Shown here: positions 7,985 through 16,648 of the stretch, one piece after another
How the letters are laid out: every line of letters starts with the position of its first letter
Numbering within the stretch: position 1 is the stretch's first letter
NCBI GenBank assembly: GCA_963718635.1
Contig: OY970367.1
Coordinates: 1,612,001 to 1,676,000, forward strand
Direction: 5' to 3'
DNA: 64,000 bases
Origin: JAIOQJ01 sp963718635
Lineage (GTDB): Bacteria > Planctomycetota > Planctomycetia > Gemmatales > Gemmataceae
The notes under the pieces: model-generated
Database searches by the model: none
Told to the model about the DNA's origin: nothing
What the model saw: only the letters and a program-made list of their open reading frames with translations
Made by a program: the position numbers and the translations under genes

Positions 7985-10355
7985 ATGCGCAAGCGCATCT
8001 GCCTTGGCCTGGCTCTTCTTCCATCCCTGATGATCCTGACCTCCGGCTGCGGCAAGAAAAAAGCGGTCGATCCGATTGCGATTCTGGAACCCGCTCCAGA
8101 ACAGGCCAAGCCCGCAACTGAAGTCGATAAAAGCTGGGACAAATCGTTAGCCGACCTTCGCGGAAAATCGGTTGAACGCCGAGCAGCTGCGATTCAAAAC
8201 ATCACACGCTACGACGCGGCAACCGCCATTCCCGCTTTGTTGAACTTACTCGATGACAAAGGCTTCACCGAAGGCGCCATTCTCATCGGCATCCCGAACA
8301 GCACTCGCGAAGCAGCGATCATCGCGCTGCTCAAGCTCGGGCCCGCAGGCGAGAAAGCAGCTCTCGAAAAGGGAGCGCCAGTTCTGTCGGTCGCACTCAG
8401 CCACCCAAACGCCGACGTGCGCGAACATGCGATTCTCGCGTTTGCCTTGCTCGGACCCAAAGCAAATACCAGCGCGGATTTCTTGAAAGCTTGCGCCGAC
8501 CCGGCCGACAACGTACGCCGGGCCGCCTATGATGCCCTGTCGAAAACCGGCAGCTTGCAGGCAACTTCGTTGATGCCGCTGCTCGTTCATGCCGACGCCA
8601 AAATCATCTACGACGCCGCCCGCCAACTGAATGCCATCGAAAAATTGCCGAAGGAAATCATTCCCCTTCTGATCGACGCATTGAAGAAGCCGGTTGCCGA
8701 CAAGGAAAAGGACGAAGCGACGTTGGCCCGTCTCGACGTTGCCGAGGCGTTGGCCAGTTTTGGCAAGGAAGCGGAGCCAGCCATTCCGGTGTTGATGGAA
8801 CTTCTGCAAGCAACGTCGGAAGAGGACTTCATCAAGTTCTATCGCCAGCGTTCCAACAGCGGGCTCGAAGAATCCCCCGTAATGATGGCGCTGCGCAAGA
8901 TCGGCCAGCCAGCCGTCGCGCCGCTTATGGCCGCAGCGGACAGCAACAAGAATTTCGTCCGCTGGCAGGCGACTCAGGTTCTTGCCGGCATGGGCCCCGA
9001 TGCCAAGGAGGCTCTGCCGACACTTCAAGCGACCTTCGACAAAGAGTTCGAACGGAAAGACGCAAACTTCAATGTGATGGCAACCACGGCGGTGGCAGTG
9101 GTTCAGCTCGGCGGCGATCCGGCGCCAATCATAACGAAGATGACCGCGCTGCTCGATAACCCGAACGATGCCATCCGTTATGAGGCCTTGCGCATTTTCG
9201 CGCGCTTTGGCCGCAAGGGCGCCGGGGCGCTGAACGCCGTTGTTCGCATGTTGAACGATCTCGAAAAGCAAGTCCAGGAACAAGCAGTAAAAACAATCCA
9301 GGCGTTTGGACCGGCAGCCAAAGAAGCTGTGCCTGCGCTCGCGGCCAAATTGGCCGACCCCGAGTTCAATGTCCGCCGCAGTGCCGCGGCGGCCTTGAGA
9401 ACCCTGGGCCCTCTCTCGGTGGAGGCGACGCCCTTGCTCATCAACCAGCTATCCGAAATGGACGATGCTTTGCGCCGCGAGGTAATCGAGACTCTGACCG
9501 CCATCGGGCCGGGGGCAAAGGCGGCCGGACCGAATCTGGCGAAGTCGGTCAAATCGCCCGATGGGCGAGAAAGTGCTTTGGCCATTCAGGCGCTGGCCGC
9601 AATTGAAGCCGATCCGAAAGAGGTCAGTGCCGAACTGATCGCAGCATTAAACGCCAAGGATGCCGAAACGCGGCGCAGCCGCGGCCATCACGCTTGGCAA
9701 GATCGGCGCCAACTCGCCTGAGGCGGTGACCGCGCTCACCAGTAAGTTGAAGGGCACTAAGGACCCCATGCGCGTACGAATTGCCGCGGCGAGAGGACTA
9801 GCCCTACTGGGGCCGGCCGCCAAGTCGGCTGCCAATGACTTGCGCGAATTTGGCGCGGGCAAATCAAAAACTCCTGATCCGGTCGCCGTGGTATGGGCCG
9901 CCGCCGCTCTCTACAGGATCGGCGTGAACCCGGAGGCCAACTTGCAGGTCGTTTCAAACGCGCTCAAGTCCAAATTGCCCGCCGACCGAGCAGCCCGGTC
10001 CGCCGCCATGGAAGCCGTCGATTTATTAGGGCCAGCCGCGGAGAGCCTGTTGCCTGAGATAATGGATGTCTTGAAGGATGGTGGCGCCAACCCGGCCGCC
10101 GATAAAATGTCCATCCGTCTGAAGGCAGTTGAAGCTATCGGTCGGATGGGTATCTCCGCAACGAAGGCCGTGCCGCAGCTGCGCAGCTTGCTCAAAACAA
10201 CTGACCCGGCACTGAAATCCGCAACGCTCGAAGCGCTCGGCCGTATTGGCACATTTGCCGAGCCCGCCGCCGCCCGCTTGCGCGAAATCGTCCGCACCGA
10301 ACCGGCTTATGCCGAGCAGGCGCAGGCGGCGCTCGATAAGATCGAACTGAAATAG
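7985..10355 (+). CDS. HEAT-repeat lipoprotein, frame-broken at 9673
   Basis: The protein starts at ATG 7985 with a signal peptide and lipobox (LTSGCG), so it is predicted to be a lipoprotein. About fifteen HEAT/PBS-lyase-type helical repeats follow; units such as REAAIIALLKLGP, DNVRRAAYDALSKTG and FNVRRSAAAALRTLGP recur through its whole length. HEAT solenoids are scaffolds for protein contacts. The frame stops at 9721, but the repeats continue without loss in the next frame to 10355. Adding one GC at GCGC 9673-9676 joins the halves as ...AETRRAAAAAITLGKIG, a perfect repeat. About 790 residues result. The lesion is either a sequence error or a recent frameshift. Confidence 0.85.
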
Positions 10356-10374
10356 AACGATGGATGCAACACAT

Positions 10375-10438
10375 TTAGCCCCCGTGAATACACCGGGGGG
10401 CCGCACTCCCCCCGGTGTATTCACCGGGGGTTAAATGC
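10375..10438. repeat. Palindrome of the TTTAGCCCCCGGTGAATACACC family
   Basis: An inverted repeat with arms ATTTAGCCCCCGTGAATACA and the complementary TGTATTCACCGGGGG. Related copies are at 35137-35165 (with a diverged right side) and 43118-43203. It lies between converging genes. Confidence 0.8.
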
Positions 10439-10443
10439 TTCGC

Positions 10444-10900
10444 TTACTTGAACTGGGCAATGCGGCGTTCAATCTCTTCGGGGGGCACGTCTTCCACATG
10501 GGTTGCCACCGTCCAAGTATGGCCGAACGGATCGACCAATATCCCCGATCGATCACCGTAAAACTTCAATTCGACCGCTTGTTCGACCTTGACGCCGGCC
10601 GCCAGCGCGAGCAAAGACGGCATCGACATCGGCCACGTAGATCATCAAGCTAATTGGCGAACCCCCGAAGGCTTCCGGCGCGCGTATTTTACTTTGGGGA
10701 CATTCGTCTGCCATCATCAGCACGGAATCTCCTATGCGTAATTCCGTATGTCCGATCTTGCCGTCTGGCCTCGAGATCCGCATCGTCTCCGATGCGTCGA
10801 ACACTTTCTTATAAAACTCAATCGCCCCGGCCGCATCGCGGACAACCAAATACGGCGTAACCGAGTGATAACCATCGGGAATCGGCTTGACGGCGCTCAT
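10444..10900 (-). CDS. VOC/glyoxalase-fold (PhnB-like) protein, frame-broken at 10605
   Basis: Begins at 10900 with VKPIPDGYHSVTPYLVVRDA and continues AIEFYKKVFDASE, the classic start of PhnB-like VOC proteins. After VFAR the frame is lost, and it resumes in the next frame as AAGVKVEQAVELKFYGDRSG, then DPFGHTWTVATHVEDV, the canonical C-terminal half. Adding GC at GCGC 10605-10608 gives FARALAAGVKV with no other change, about 152 residues in total. VOC proteins include dioxygenases, glyoxalases and resistance proteins; PhnB-like members are mostly of unknown substrate. Confidence 0.85.
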
Positions 10901-10940
10901 TGATCAATCCTGAGTAAAAGGAATGTAATCGAGAATGCTA

Positions 10941-11000
10941 TACCAGCTTAGGCGTGACTTTATTCAAGACTCCGACAAAAAGAAGTTGGGCACAAAAATA
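10941..11000. repeat. CTTAGG boundary box and half of an AT-rich repeat
   Basis: TACCAGCTTAGGCG at 10941-10954 matches boxes at 11684, 27192, 37009, 48539 and 58498. It is followed by CCGACAAAAAGAAG and CACAAAAATAAGAAG, a half copy of the AT-rich repeat found twice at 13.06-13.37 kb. Confidence 0.6.
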
Positions 11001-11142
11001 AGAAGCGAACGAGCAGGTAGCGGAAGTCGTGAGACTTCCGAGTCTGCCCGCAAGCCTGGGCTCGGCCCGGAAGTCTAACGACTTCCAGTACGCGGCCTTT
11101 CGTATCCCACTCCCCCGCGGTCGCGGCTCTGAGCGCCGCGCG

Positions 11143-11480
11143 CGTTTTCCCACGATTTTCTCGCATTCCAGGTTGTGGAAATATTTCCACAACCTGACCT
11201 CATCAGAATGGCGGCGACTAGACGTCAAGCTTTTGATCGTTTTTCATTCCGCATTCCCGATTCGAGGTCCGCATTCCCCTTGAGCGTTTTCCCACGATTT
11301 TCTGACGTTCAACCTTCAGGAAATATTTCCTGAAGGTTGAACGTCAGAATGACGGGTGATTGACCGTCGTGCTTGATACGTCTTTCATTCCGCAATCCGA
11401 ATTCCGCGATCCGCATTTCCACCCAAGCGTTTTCCCGCGATTTTATCGCAAAGTCCCTTCCGGAAATATTTCCGGAAGGG
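11143..11480. repeat. Array of three ~143-bp palindromic units (GGAAATATTTCC core)
   Basis: Cores GGAAATATTTCC are at 11177-11188, 11319-11330 and 11462-11473, spaced 142 and 143 bases. Each is preceded 20-30 bases earlier by GTTTTCCC(A/G)CGATTTT. The arms beside each core are perfectly complementary but differ between copies (AGGTTGT, AACCTTCA, AGTCCCTTCC). Between units lie partly conserved ATTCCGCATTCC stretches. Arrays with the same spacing recur at 27.3 and 48.2 kb. Confidence 0.85.
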
Positions 11481-11593
11481 ACTCGGCGGCAGTCAACATC
11501 TAATTTTTTTACCGGTATCTTTTGTCGATTCCGAGTTCTCCGTTGCGTGCATCAACCTAGATGTCTGGTTCATAAGTCCCTCGGCAGTGATTT

Positions 11594-11700
11594 GTAGCCG
11601 CATTCGCCAGAATGCGGGCTGGACAACCCGCATTCTGGCGAATGCGGCTACGTTCAACTGCCTGGTGATTTAAGAAATGGCGATCTAGCTTAGGCGCGCT
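11594..11700. repeat. GCCGCATTCGCCAGAATGCG palindrome and CTTAGG box
   Basis: Arms at 11594-11617 and 11628-11651 are complementary (TAGCCGCATTCGCCAGAATG and the reverse) around a short loop. TCTAGCTTAGGCGCG at 11684-11698 is another boundary box, closing the island that opens at 10941. Confidence 0.75.
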
Positions 11701-11744
11701 CAAAAAGTAATTCGCTGTTTACGGCAACAAAAGCGGGTGCGCTA

Positions 11745-12498
11745 TCAGCCATACTTCTTATGGCATTCGCCCGAAGTCATCTTTTTTGCTTTAATCAGCC
11801 CGTCGGCAAGTTTTTCGCCTTCGGGGTCGAGATACAAACGGCCCGTTGGGTTTTTGATGGTGGGATCGTAGCCGTTGAAGTGAGCGTTGAAGATAAAGCC
11901 GGTTTCCGATTGGCAGCTGAACCAGTGGATGTTGTCTTTGTGATCGGAAACGGTTGAGCACCCGCCCTCTTTGAATTCCTGATCGATGGTCGGCTTGATG
12001 ATATAGTGGTCAGACTTGCTCTCAAGGCGATCGTAGTGCCGTCCGCGGAAACTGCCGCGACATAACGATGAAGCCCGTACACATGTTCTCGTGACCGTGC
12101 GGCACGACAGCCCGCCCTTTCTTCATACAGAAGATCTGGCGGCCGAATGTCTGCTTGCCGAGCCCTTCCACCTGGCTGAGATCAAAGCTGGCGCTGAAGG
12201 CGCCGCTGTCCGGAAGTTTGGTTCGTTCGGCGATCTTATCCAGTTGCACGAACTGCAACAGCGTCGGCAGATCGACGGTCTTGTAAAGCTCTTCCATTTT
12301 GCTCTGGAATTCAACGTCCTTCAATTTTTGGCCTTTGAGCTCCTGGCCGAGCGCGTTGAGATCGCGGAACCACTTGTTGATTTCCGGTTTCACATCAGCG
12401 GCGAAGAGATCGCGGCGCCAGAGTGTTTCGATCAATCCAAATGATAGGGCGGAGCCGAGTAGACGAGAGTTGAACTCGCGACGTTGCAGCATGGACAT
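11745..12498 (-). CDS. Secreted Tat-type protein of unknown function, frame-broken at 12056
   Basis: ATG 12498, preceded by GAGG, opens a protein with a twin-arginine leader (RREFNSRLLGSALSFGL). The exported part has a long helical region and then GRAVVPHGHENMCTGFIVMS, which has the His/Glu spacing of a cupin strand and may bind a metal. The frame is then lost at CGCG 12056-12059. Restoring one CG gives SRGSFRGRHYDRLE and carries on in one frame to TGA 11745, about 250 residues in total. Later segments (CSTVSDHKDNIHWFSC, FIFNAHFNGYDP) look like beta strands. Cupin character is an inference from the motif only. Confidence 0.65.
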
Positions 12499-12711
12499 GG
12501 TTGGCCTCATGAGTACTGGCGGGGGAAGAATCCATCATGCCTAAGCGCCCGTGCGTTCGCAAGAGAAAAAGCCAAGCCGAGCATTAAGGCGATTTTTTTC
12601 ATAGCGCTCGCGATAATTGCCTAATGCCAATTGCATTTCCTCTTGCGAACTCTTCGCCACTGCTGATAATCTCCTTCAACTCGTTGCAGGCAGCACGTTT
12701 AGAGGGCGCTC

Positions 12712-13047
12712 ATGTTCTTTTATCTGCTCGTCGGCCATGCGCTGATGGATTTCCCGATGCAGGCGGGGCCCATCGCCACGGAAAAGTGCCGGCACAGCAA
12801 CACTGAATTGCAAAAGCAAGTGCCCTGGTACTATTGGCTCAGCGCTCACGCTTTGCTTCATGGCGGCGCTGTTGCATGGATCACCGGGTCAGTAGGCCTG
12901 GGAATCGCGGAGACAATCTGCCACTGGGTTATCGACTTCGCGAAATGCGAAGGATGGACCAACATTCATTTTGACCAAGCACTGCACATTATTTGCAAAA
13001 TAATCTGGTGTGTACTCTTGGCCAACGGCATCCGGTTCGAAGTTTGA
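12712..13047 (+). CDS. DUF3307-family membrane protein
   Basis: A 111-residue protein with the DUF3307 pattern: a start in a membrane helix (FFYLLVGHALMDFPMQ), a second hydrophobic helix with SAHALLHGGAV, and a third with ETICHWVIDFAKCEG, followed by HFDQALHIICKIIW. The conserved His and Asp residues inside the helices (GHALMDF, HALLHGG, HWVIDF, DQALH) are characteristic. The function is unknown, though the family often occurs near phage or mobile genes. Here it stands alone between repeats. Confidence 0.8.
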   Translation: MFFYLLVGHALMDFPMQAGPIATEKCRHSNTELQKQVPWYYWLSAHALLHGGAVAWITGSVGLGIAETICHWVIDFAKCEGWTNIHFDQALHIICKIIWCVLLANGIRFEV

Positions 13048-13055
13048 TCAGAGTA

Positions 13056-13370
13056 AATCAACTTCGACAATAACATTTGGGACAAAAAAATAAGACAAGA
13101 GAACGTCCGCACTTCGTATTTTCTGTCCATATTTTTTGTCGGAAATTCTTCGAGCAACAAAAAGTACTGAAACCTGAGCTTTTCCGCTTACTTGGCGTGT
13201 TTGCGGCTTTGCGCGAGAACTTCTTCAGTTTTTCAAGTTGGCGAATCTGAAGCCGTCCGAGTCACGTCAATCAACTTCGACAAAAACATTTGGACAAAAA
13301 AATAAGACAAAACAATGTTTCACTTCTTATGTTTTTGTCCCAATATTTTTGTCGGAAATTCTTCGAGCAC
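13056..13370. repeat. Two direct copies of an AT-rich repeat
   Basis: Copies at 13056-13155 and 13269-13370 share AATCAACTTCGACAA, then ACATTTGG, ACAAAAAAATAAGACAA, a CTTC(G/T)TAT segment, TTTTTGTCGGAAATTC and TTCGAGCA. Each is also an imperfect inverted repeat (GACAAAAA...TTTTTGTC). Composition is far poorer in G+C than the neighbourhood. The rest of the gap up to 13727, the leader of the RRM gene, shows no gene. Confidence 0.75.
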
Positions 13371-13727
13371 TTCCAAATTTTTTCCAGATTCCCGATTCCA
13401 AACCTGAAAATCATCCGCTACAATTTTAACACTTCAGGGCGCGTGTCCTGAAGGGGAAGATGACGAACGGCTTTCTGATTCGGCCGTGGCGTCTGACACG
13501 CTGGTTTTATGTTGGTGGACTGTCTTGAGCCTTTCTCATCTGCGACGTCCGGGGTCGTTAAGGCCAATTCCGCCGGGTCGCTTAATCAGTTTCGCTAAAC
13601 AGCCATTTCGATGGAGCGCGTCATCGCGGGCGACTCTGAGCCCTCGTTCGGTCTTCCGGTCTGCCGTGATCAACGGCGAGTGCATGTCTACGATTGCGCG
13701 GTTCCGCGCGGGCCGCGGGGGATGAAG

Positions 13728-14159
13728 ATGAGCAAGAATCTGTACGTGGGAAACCTACCTTTTGGAACGACGGACGAAGACCTGCAGCAGGCCTTCGCAC
13801 CGTTTGGGACTGTAGTCAAAGCCCAGGTCATTATGGACCGCGAAACGGGCCGCTCGCGAGGTTTCGGCTTCGTCGAGATGGGTGATGGAACCGAAGAAGC
13901 AATCAATGCCATGAACGGCGCACAACTAGGCGGTCGGACCTTGACCGTGAACGAGGCGAAACCGCGCGAAGCTCGACCGGGCGGTGGTGGAGGATATGGC
14001 GGAGGAGGCAGTGGAGGTTACGGCGGCGGCGGTGGTGGAGGCTATGGCGGCGGAGGTCGAGGCGGCCGAGGTGGAACCGGCGGTGGTGGCTACGGTGGAG
14101 GAGGCGGGGGCGGATATGGCGGAGGTGGTGGAGGCGGCGGTCGTGGAGGCCGTTACTAA
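13728..14159 (+). CDS. Glycine-rich RRM RNA-binding protein
   Basis: A 143-residue protein with one RNA recognition motif at residues 1-82: RNP2 is LYVGNL (5-10) and RNP1 is RGFGFVEM (44-51). The last 50 residues are almost entirely Gly/Tyr/Arg (YGGGG and RGGRGG repeats), an RGG-type tail. Such proteins in bacteria resemble eukaryotic glycine-rich RNA-binding proteins and cyanobacterial Rbp proteins, which bind mRNA, often during cold stress. The start at 13728 (MSKNLYVGNLPF) fits the family; ATG 13722 is two codons earlier. A strong terminator follows. Confidence 0.93.
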   Translation: MSKNLYVGNLPFGTTDEDLQQAFAPFGTVVKAQVIMDRETGRSRGFGFVEMGDGTEEAINAMNGAQLGGRTLTVNEAKPREARPGGGGGYGGGGSGGYGGGGGGGYGGGGRGGRGGTGGGGYGGGGGGGYGGGGGGGGRGGRY

Positions 14160-14177
14160 GATCGAAATTTGATACCA

Positions 14178-14213
14178 AACGCCTTCGGCATTCTTTGCCG
14201 AAGGCGTTTTTTT
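14178..14213 (+). terminator. Rho-independent terminator of the RRM gene
   Basis: An AACGCCTTCGGCA stem pairs with TGCCGAAGGCGTT around TTCTT and is followed by a run of seven T residues, 18 bases after the stop codon. Confidence 0.9.
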
Positions 14214-14215
14214 AT

Positions 14216-14283
14216 GGCAAGCCAAGCAGCGTAAGCTACCGGGTTCCATCATCACCCGGCAGCTTACGCTGCTCCTCTCGCCA
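14216..14283. repeat. Palindrome of the CAGCGTAAGCTGCCGGGTTC family
   Basis: Arms GCCAAGCAGCGTAAGCTACC and the complementary GGCAGCTTACGCTGCTC surround GGGTTCCATCATCACCC. Family members are at 19058-19123, 19658-19824, 27567-27627 and a half copy at 48769-48800. Confidence 0.8.
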
Positions 14284-14301
14284 AAGCTAAACGCTGGGCG
14301 A

Positions 14302-15792
14302 TCAAGCCGTTTGCGCCAACTGTAGCCCTTTGGGCACCAACACACGTTCAGCCAGGGCAAAGAGTCCTTGCGCGATAAGCGCCATCAGCGCCGCCGGGAT
14401 CGCTCCAAACAAGATCTCGCGATGATCGACGAGCTGCAAGCCGGTCTGAATCGGTTGGCCATATCCCCCCGCGCCAATGAATGCGCCGAGCGTGGCAGTC
14501 CCGATGTTGATGATCGCCGAGGTTTTAATTCCGGTCAGGATTGCTCGCGAAGCCAGCGGCAACTCGATGAGTCTTAGCTGGGCATACGGAGTGAGCCCGA
14601 GCCCTTCCGCCGATTCGCGCAACGATGTCGGGATACTGCGCAGGCCGACTGCTGTGTTGTTGATGATTGGCAGCAGACTATAGAGAAAGAGAGCCACGAT
14701 CGCCGGCAGCGCCCCCGTCTTCAACAGAGGAATCATGAACACCAGCAGAGCCAGGGCGGGGATCGTTTGAATGACACCCGCGCCGCCAATGAGCACATGC
14801 CCCGTGCGTGGTCGGCGGGCGGAAATAATGCCGAGTGGTAAGCCAATAAGGATTGCTGCACCAAGAGAAATACCTACGAGTTTCAAATGCTCCCAGGTAA
14901 GCCGACCGAGACGGTGGGCATCCGATTCGATCTCGTAGTCGGGGCGCTTGCCAAACTGTTGCTCCACAAAATCAGCCGCGATCAACGGCAAAGGCTCCCC
15001 GCTCTGCACCCTTCCATTCATATCGATGATGGCGGCTTCGCTGAACTTACCGACCAGAGTTTTCAAGGCCAACAGAGACTTGGGCGATCGGCGTTCTAAA
15101 TCGGCACGGTAGATTATCACCGCCTGATATATCGGAAAATAGTGTTGGTCATCGACAAGGGTAATGAGATCGAAGCGCCTAATTTCGGCATCGGTCGTAT
15201 AGAGTTCGGTGGCGTCGATCTCGCCGGCGGTAAGCGCTTCATAGGCAATGCGGTGATCCATGCCAACGACTTTTTTCTGGGGCAAACGATAGAGGTTGCG
15301 CAGGCCGGGCCAGCCATCATCGCGCTTCAAGAACTCGCTGCTGAAACCGAGCGACAGCTCCGGATGGTTGCGCAAATCCGCGATCGATTGAATCCGAAGT
15401 TGCTCCGCCCGCGAGCGCTTCATGCCGATCGCGTAGTTGTTGGAAAAGCCGAGCGGTTGCGTCATGCCGACTTGAAGCGAAGTCAGTTGCGTGCGCAGTT
15501 CGGCATCGTCTCGAATTCCTTTGTCGGCCAGAAGTTGTTTGGTGAGCGTTCCCGTATATTCAACATAAACGTCGATTGAACCTGCCAGCAGCGCTTCCCA
15601 GACAACAGGTGAACCGCCGAGACGCGTCTTCATTTCAGCGCGCACATTATCGAGGCTTAGAGTTTGCGCAATGATCGTGGCTAACAACGTCGTCTCAGTG
15701 TCCGACTTGGAACCGATGCGAACCGGGCTGTCGGCGATGGCCAACGTCGAGGGTACAAGAACAGCAACGAGCGCAAAGACAATTTTGTTCAC
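14302..15792 (-). CDS. Glycine betaine/choline-type ABC transporter, fused binding protein and permease
   Basis: A 496-residue protein. After a signal-like start (residues 1-20), residues 23-275 form an OpuAC/QAT-type periplasmic binding domain (VRIGSKSDTETTLLATIIAQ, then VYVEYTGTLTKQL). About 290-496 is a binding-protein-dependent permease with five or six membrane helices and the EAA-like loop SAEGLGLTPYAQLRLIELPLA. Fusions in this order are known in OpuC/ProWX-like and EgtU-like transporters. Substrates in the family are betaine, choline, carnitine or ergothioneine; the aromatic-box residues cannot be judged here. The upstream ATPase gene overlaps its start by 4 bases. Confidence 0.88.
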   Translation of the reverse strand: MNKIVFALVAVLVPSTLAIADSPVRIGSKSDTETTLLATIIAQTLSLDNVRAEMKTRLGGSPVVWEALLAGSIDVYVEYTGTLTKQLLADKGIRDDAELRTQLTSLQVGMTQPLGFSNNYAIGMKRSRAEQLRIQSIADLRNHPELSLGFSSEFLKRDDGWPGLRNLYRLPQKKVVGMDHRIAYEALTAGEIDATELYTTDAEIRRFDLITLVDDQHYFPIYQAVIIYRADLERRSPKSLLALKTLVGKFSEAAIIDMNGRVQSGEPLPLIAADFVEQQFGKRPDYEIESDAHRLGRLTWEHLKLVGISLGAAILIGLPLGIISARRPRTGHVLIGGAGVIQTIPALALLVFMIPLLKTGALPAIVALFLYSLLPIINNTAVGLRSIPTSLRESAEGLGLTPYAQLRLIELPLASRAILTGIKTSAIINIGTATLGAFIGAGGYGQPIQTGLQLVDHREILFGAIPAALMALIAQGLFALAERVLVPKGLQLAQTA

Positions 15793-16541
15793 GCCGTCGC
15801 CTCGCGTAAAGCTTCCCAGGGAATCCGTTGAGCGTCCACAAATTGCGTTACAAACGGCGAGGCAGGCGTTTTCACCAGATCGCGCAACTGCCCCTGCTGC
15901 ACGATTCGACCGCCATTCAACAAGACGACTTCCTCGGCGAAATAAGCTGCCTCGGCCAGGTCGTGCGTCACTAACACCACTGTCTTGTTCAGTTCGCGAA
16001 AGGCGGTTCGTAGATCGTGTTGCAATTCCGATCGCGTGATCGGGTCGAGCGCGCCGAGAGGCTCATCGAGCAACAGCGCTTCGGGATCGAGCATCAGCGC
16101 TCGCATCAATCCAACACGTTGCCGTTGGCCGCCTGATAGTTGAGCGGGGTAGCGCTCGAGCAATTCCGCCGGCAGCCGGGCAAGCGTGGTTAATTCGCTC
16201 AAGCGCCCTTGGATGCGGTCAGCAGCCCAGCCGAGATATTTTGCCAGCAGAGCGACGTTGGCTGCCGCTGTCAGGTGAGGGAACAAGCCGCCGTCTTGAA
16301 CGACGTAACCCATGCGATGCCGTAACTCGCGGATGTGCTCAACTTCAAGCAGTTGTCCTGCAAAACGAACTTCACCCGATTCAGGATGAATCAGGCCAAG
16401 CAGTGCTCGCAGCAACGTCGATTTGCCGCCTCCGCTCGGACCGAGCAAAACCGTCGTCTTCCGGGCGTCGATCGTCAACGAGACATCATCGAGCACGCGC
16501 GCTGGGCCAAACGATTTGCTGACGTGGGAAAGGGTGAACAA
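15789..16541 (-). CDS. ABC transporter ATPase, OpuCA/ProV-like
   Basis: From TTG 16541 (250 residues) it has Walker A GPSGGGKST, Q-loop VVQDGGLFPHLTA, signature LSGGQRQRVGLMRAL, Walker B ALLLDEPLGALD and the switch His in LVTHD. No C-terminal CBS pair is present, unlike OpuCA. TTG 16541 has GGAG eight bases upstream; the open frame beyond it runs into a palindromic repeat and is not coding. It overlaps the permease gene by 4 bases (ATGA), so the two are translated together and form one importer. Confidence 0.88.
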   Translation of the reverse strand: MFTLSHVSKSFGPARVLDDVSLTIDARKTTVLLGPSGGGKSTLLRALLGLIHPESGEVRFAGQLLEVEHIRELRHRMGYVVQDGGLFPHLTAAANVALLAKYLGWAADRIQGRLSELTTLARLPAELLERYPAQLSGGQRQRVGLMRALMLDPEALLLDEPLGALDPITRSELQHDLRTAFRELNKTVVLVTHDLAEAAYFAEEVVLLNGGRIVQQGQLRDLVKTPASPFVTQFVDAQRIPWEALREATA

Positions 16542-16570
16542 GCTTGAAACTCCATACACGTCGTATGCGC

Positions 16571-16642
16571 TTGGCGAGCCGGGAGCGTGAGCGACTGGAG
16601 AAATCTGCAATTTCTCCAGTCGCTCACGCTCCCGGCTCGCTA
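16571..16642. repeat. Palindrome of the GGGAGCGTGAGCGACTGGAG family
   Basis: An almost perfect inverted repeat with arms TGGCGAGCCGGGAGCGTGAG and its complement and a short loop TCTGCAAT. It sits in the 107-base gap upstream of the ABC ATPase and just past the stop of the serine hydrolase. Confidence 0.85.
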
Positions 16643-16648
16643 GTCGCC

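Noticed and set aside
8246..9283. 345-codon minus-strand frame inside the HEAT gene
   Set aside because: It is antisense to clear HEAT repeats and shows no motif of its own.
13903..14360. Minus-strand His/Ser-rich and Thr/Ala-rich frames over the RRM gene
   Set aside because: They are antisense of the glycine codon repeats, a known source of long false frames.
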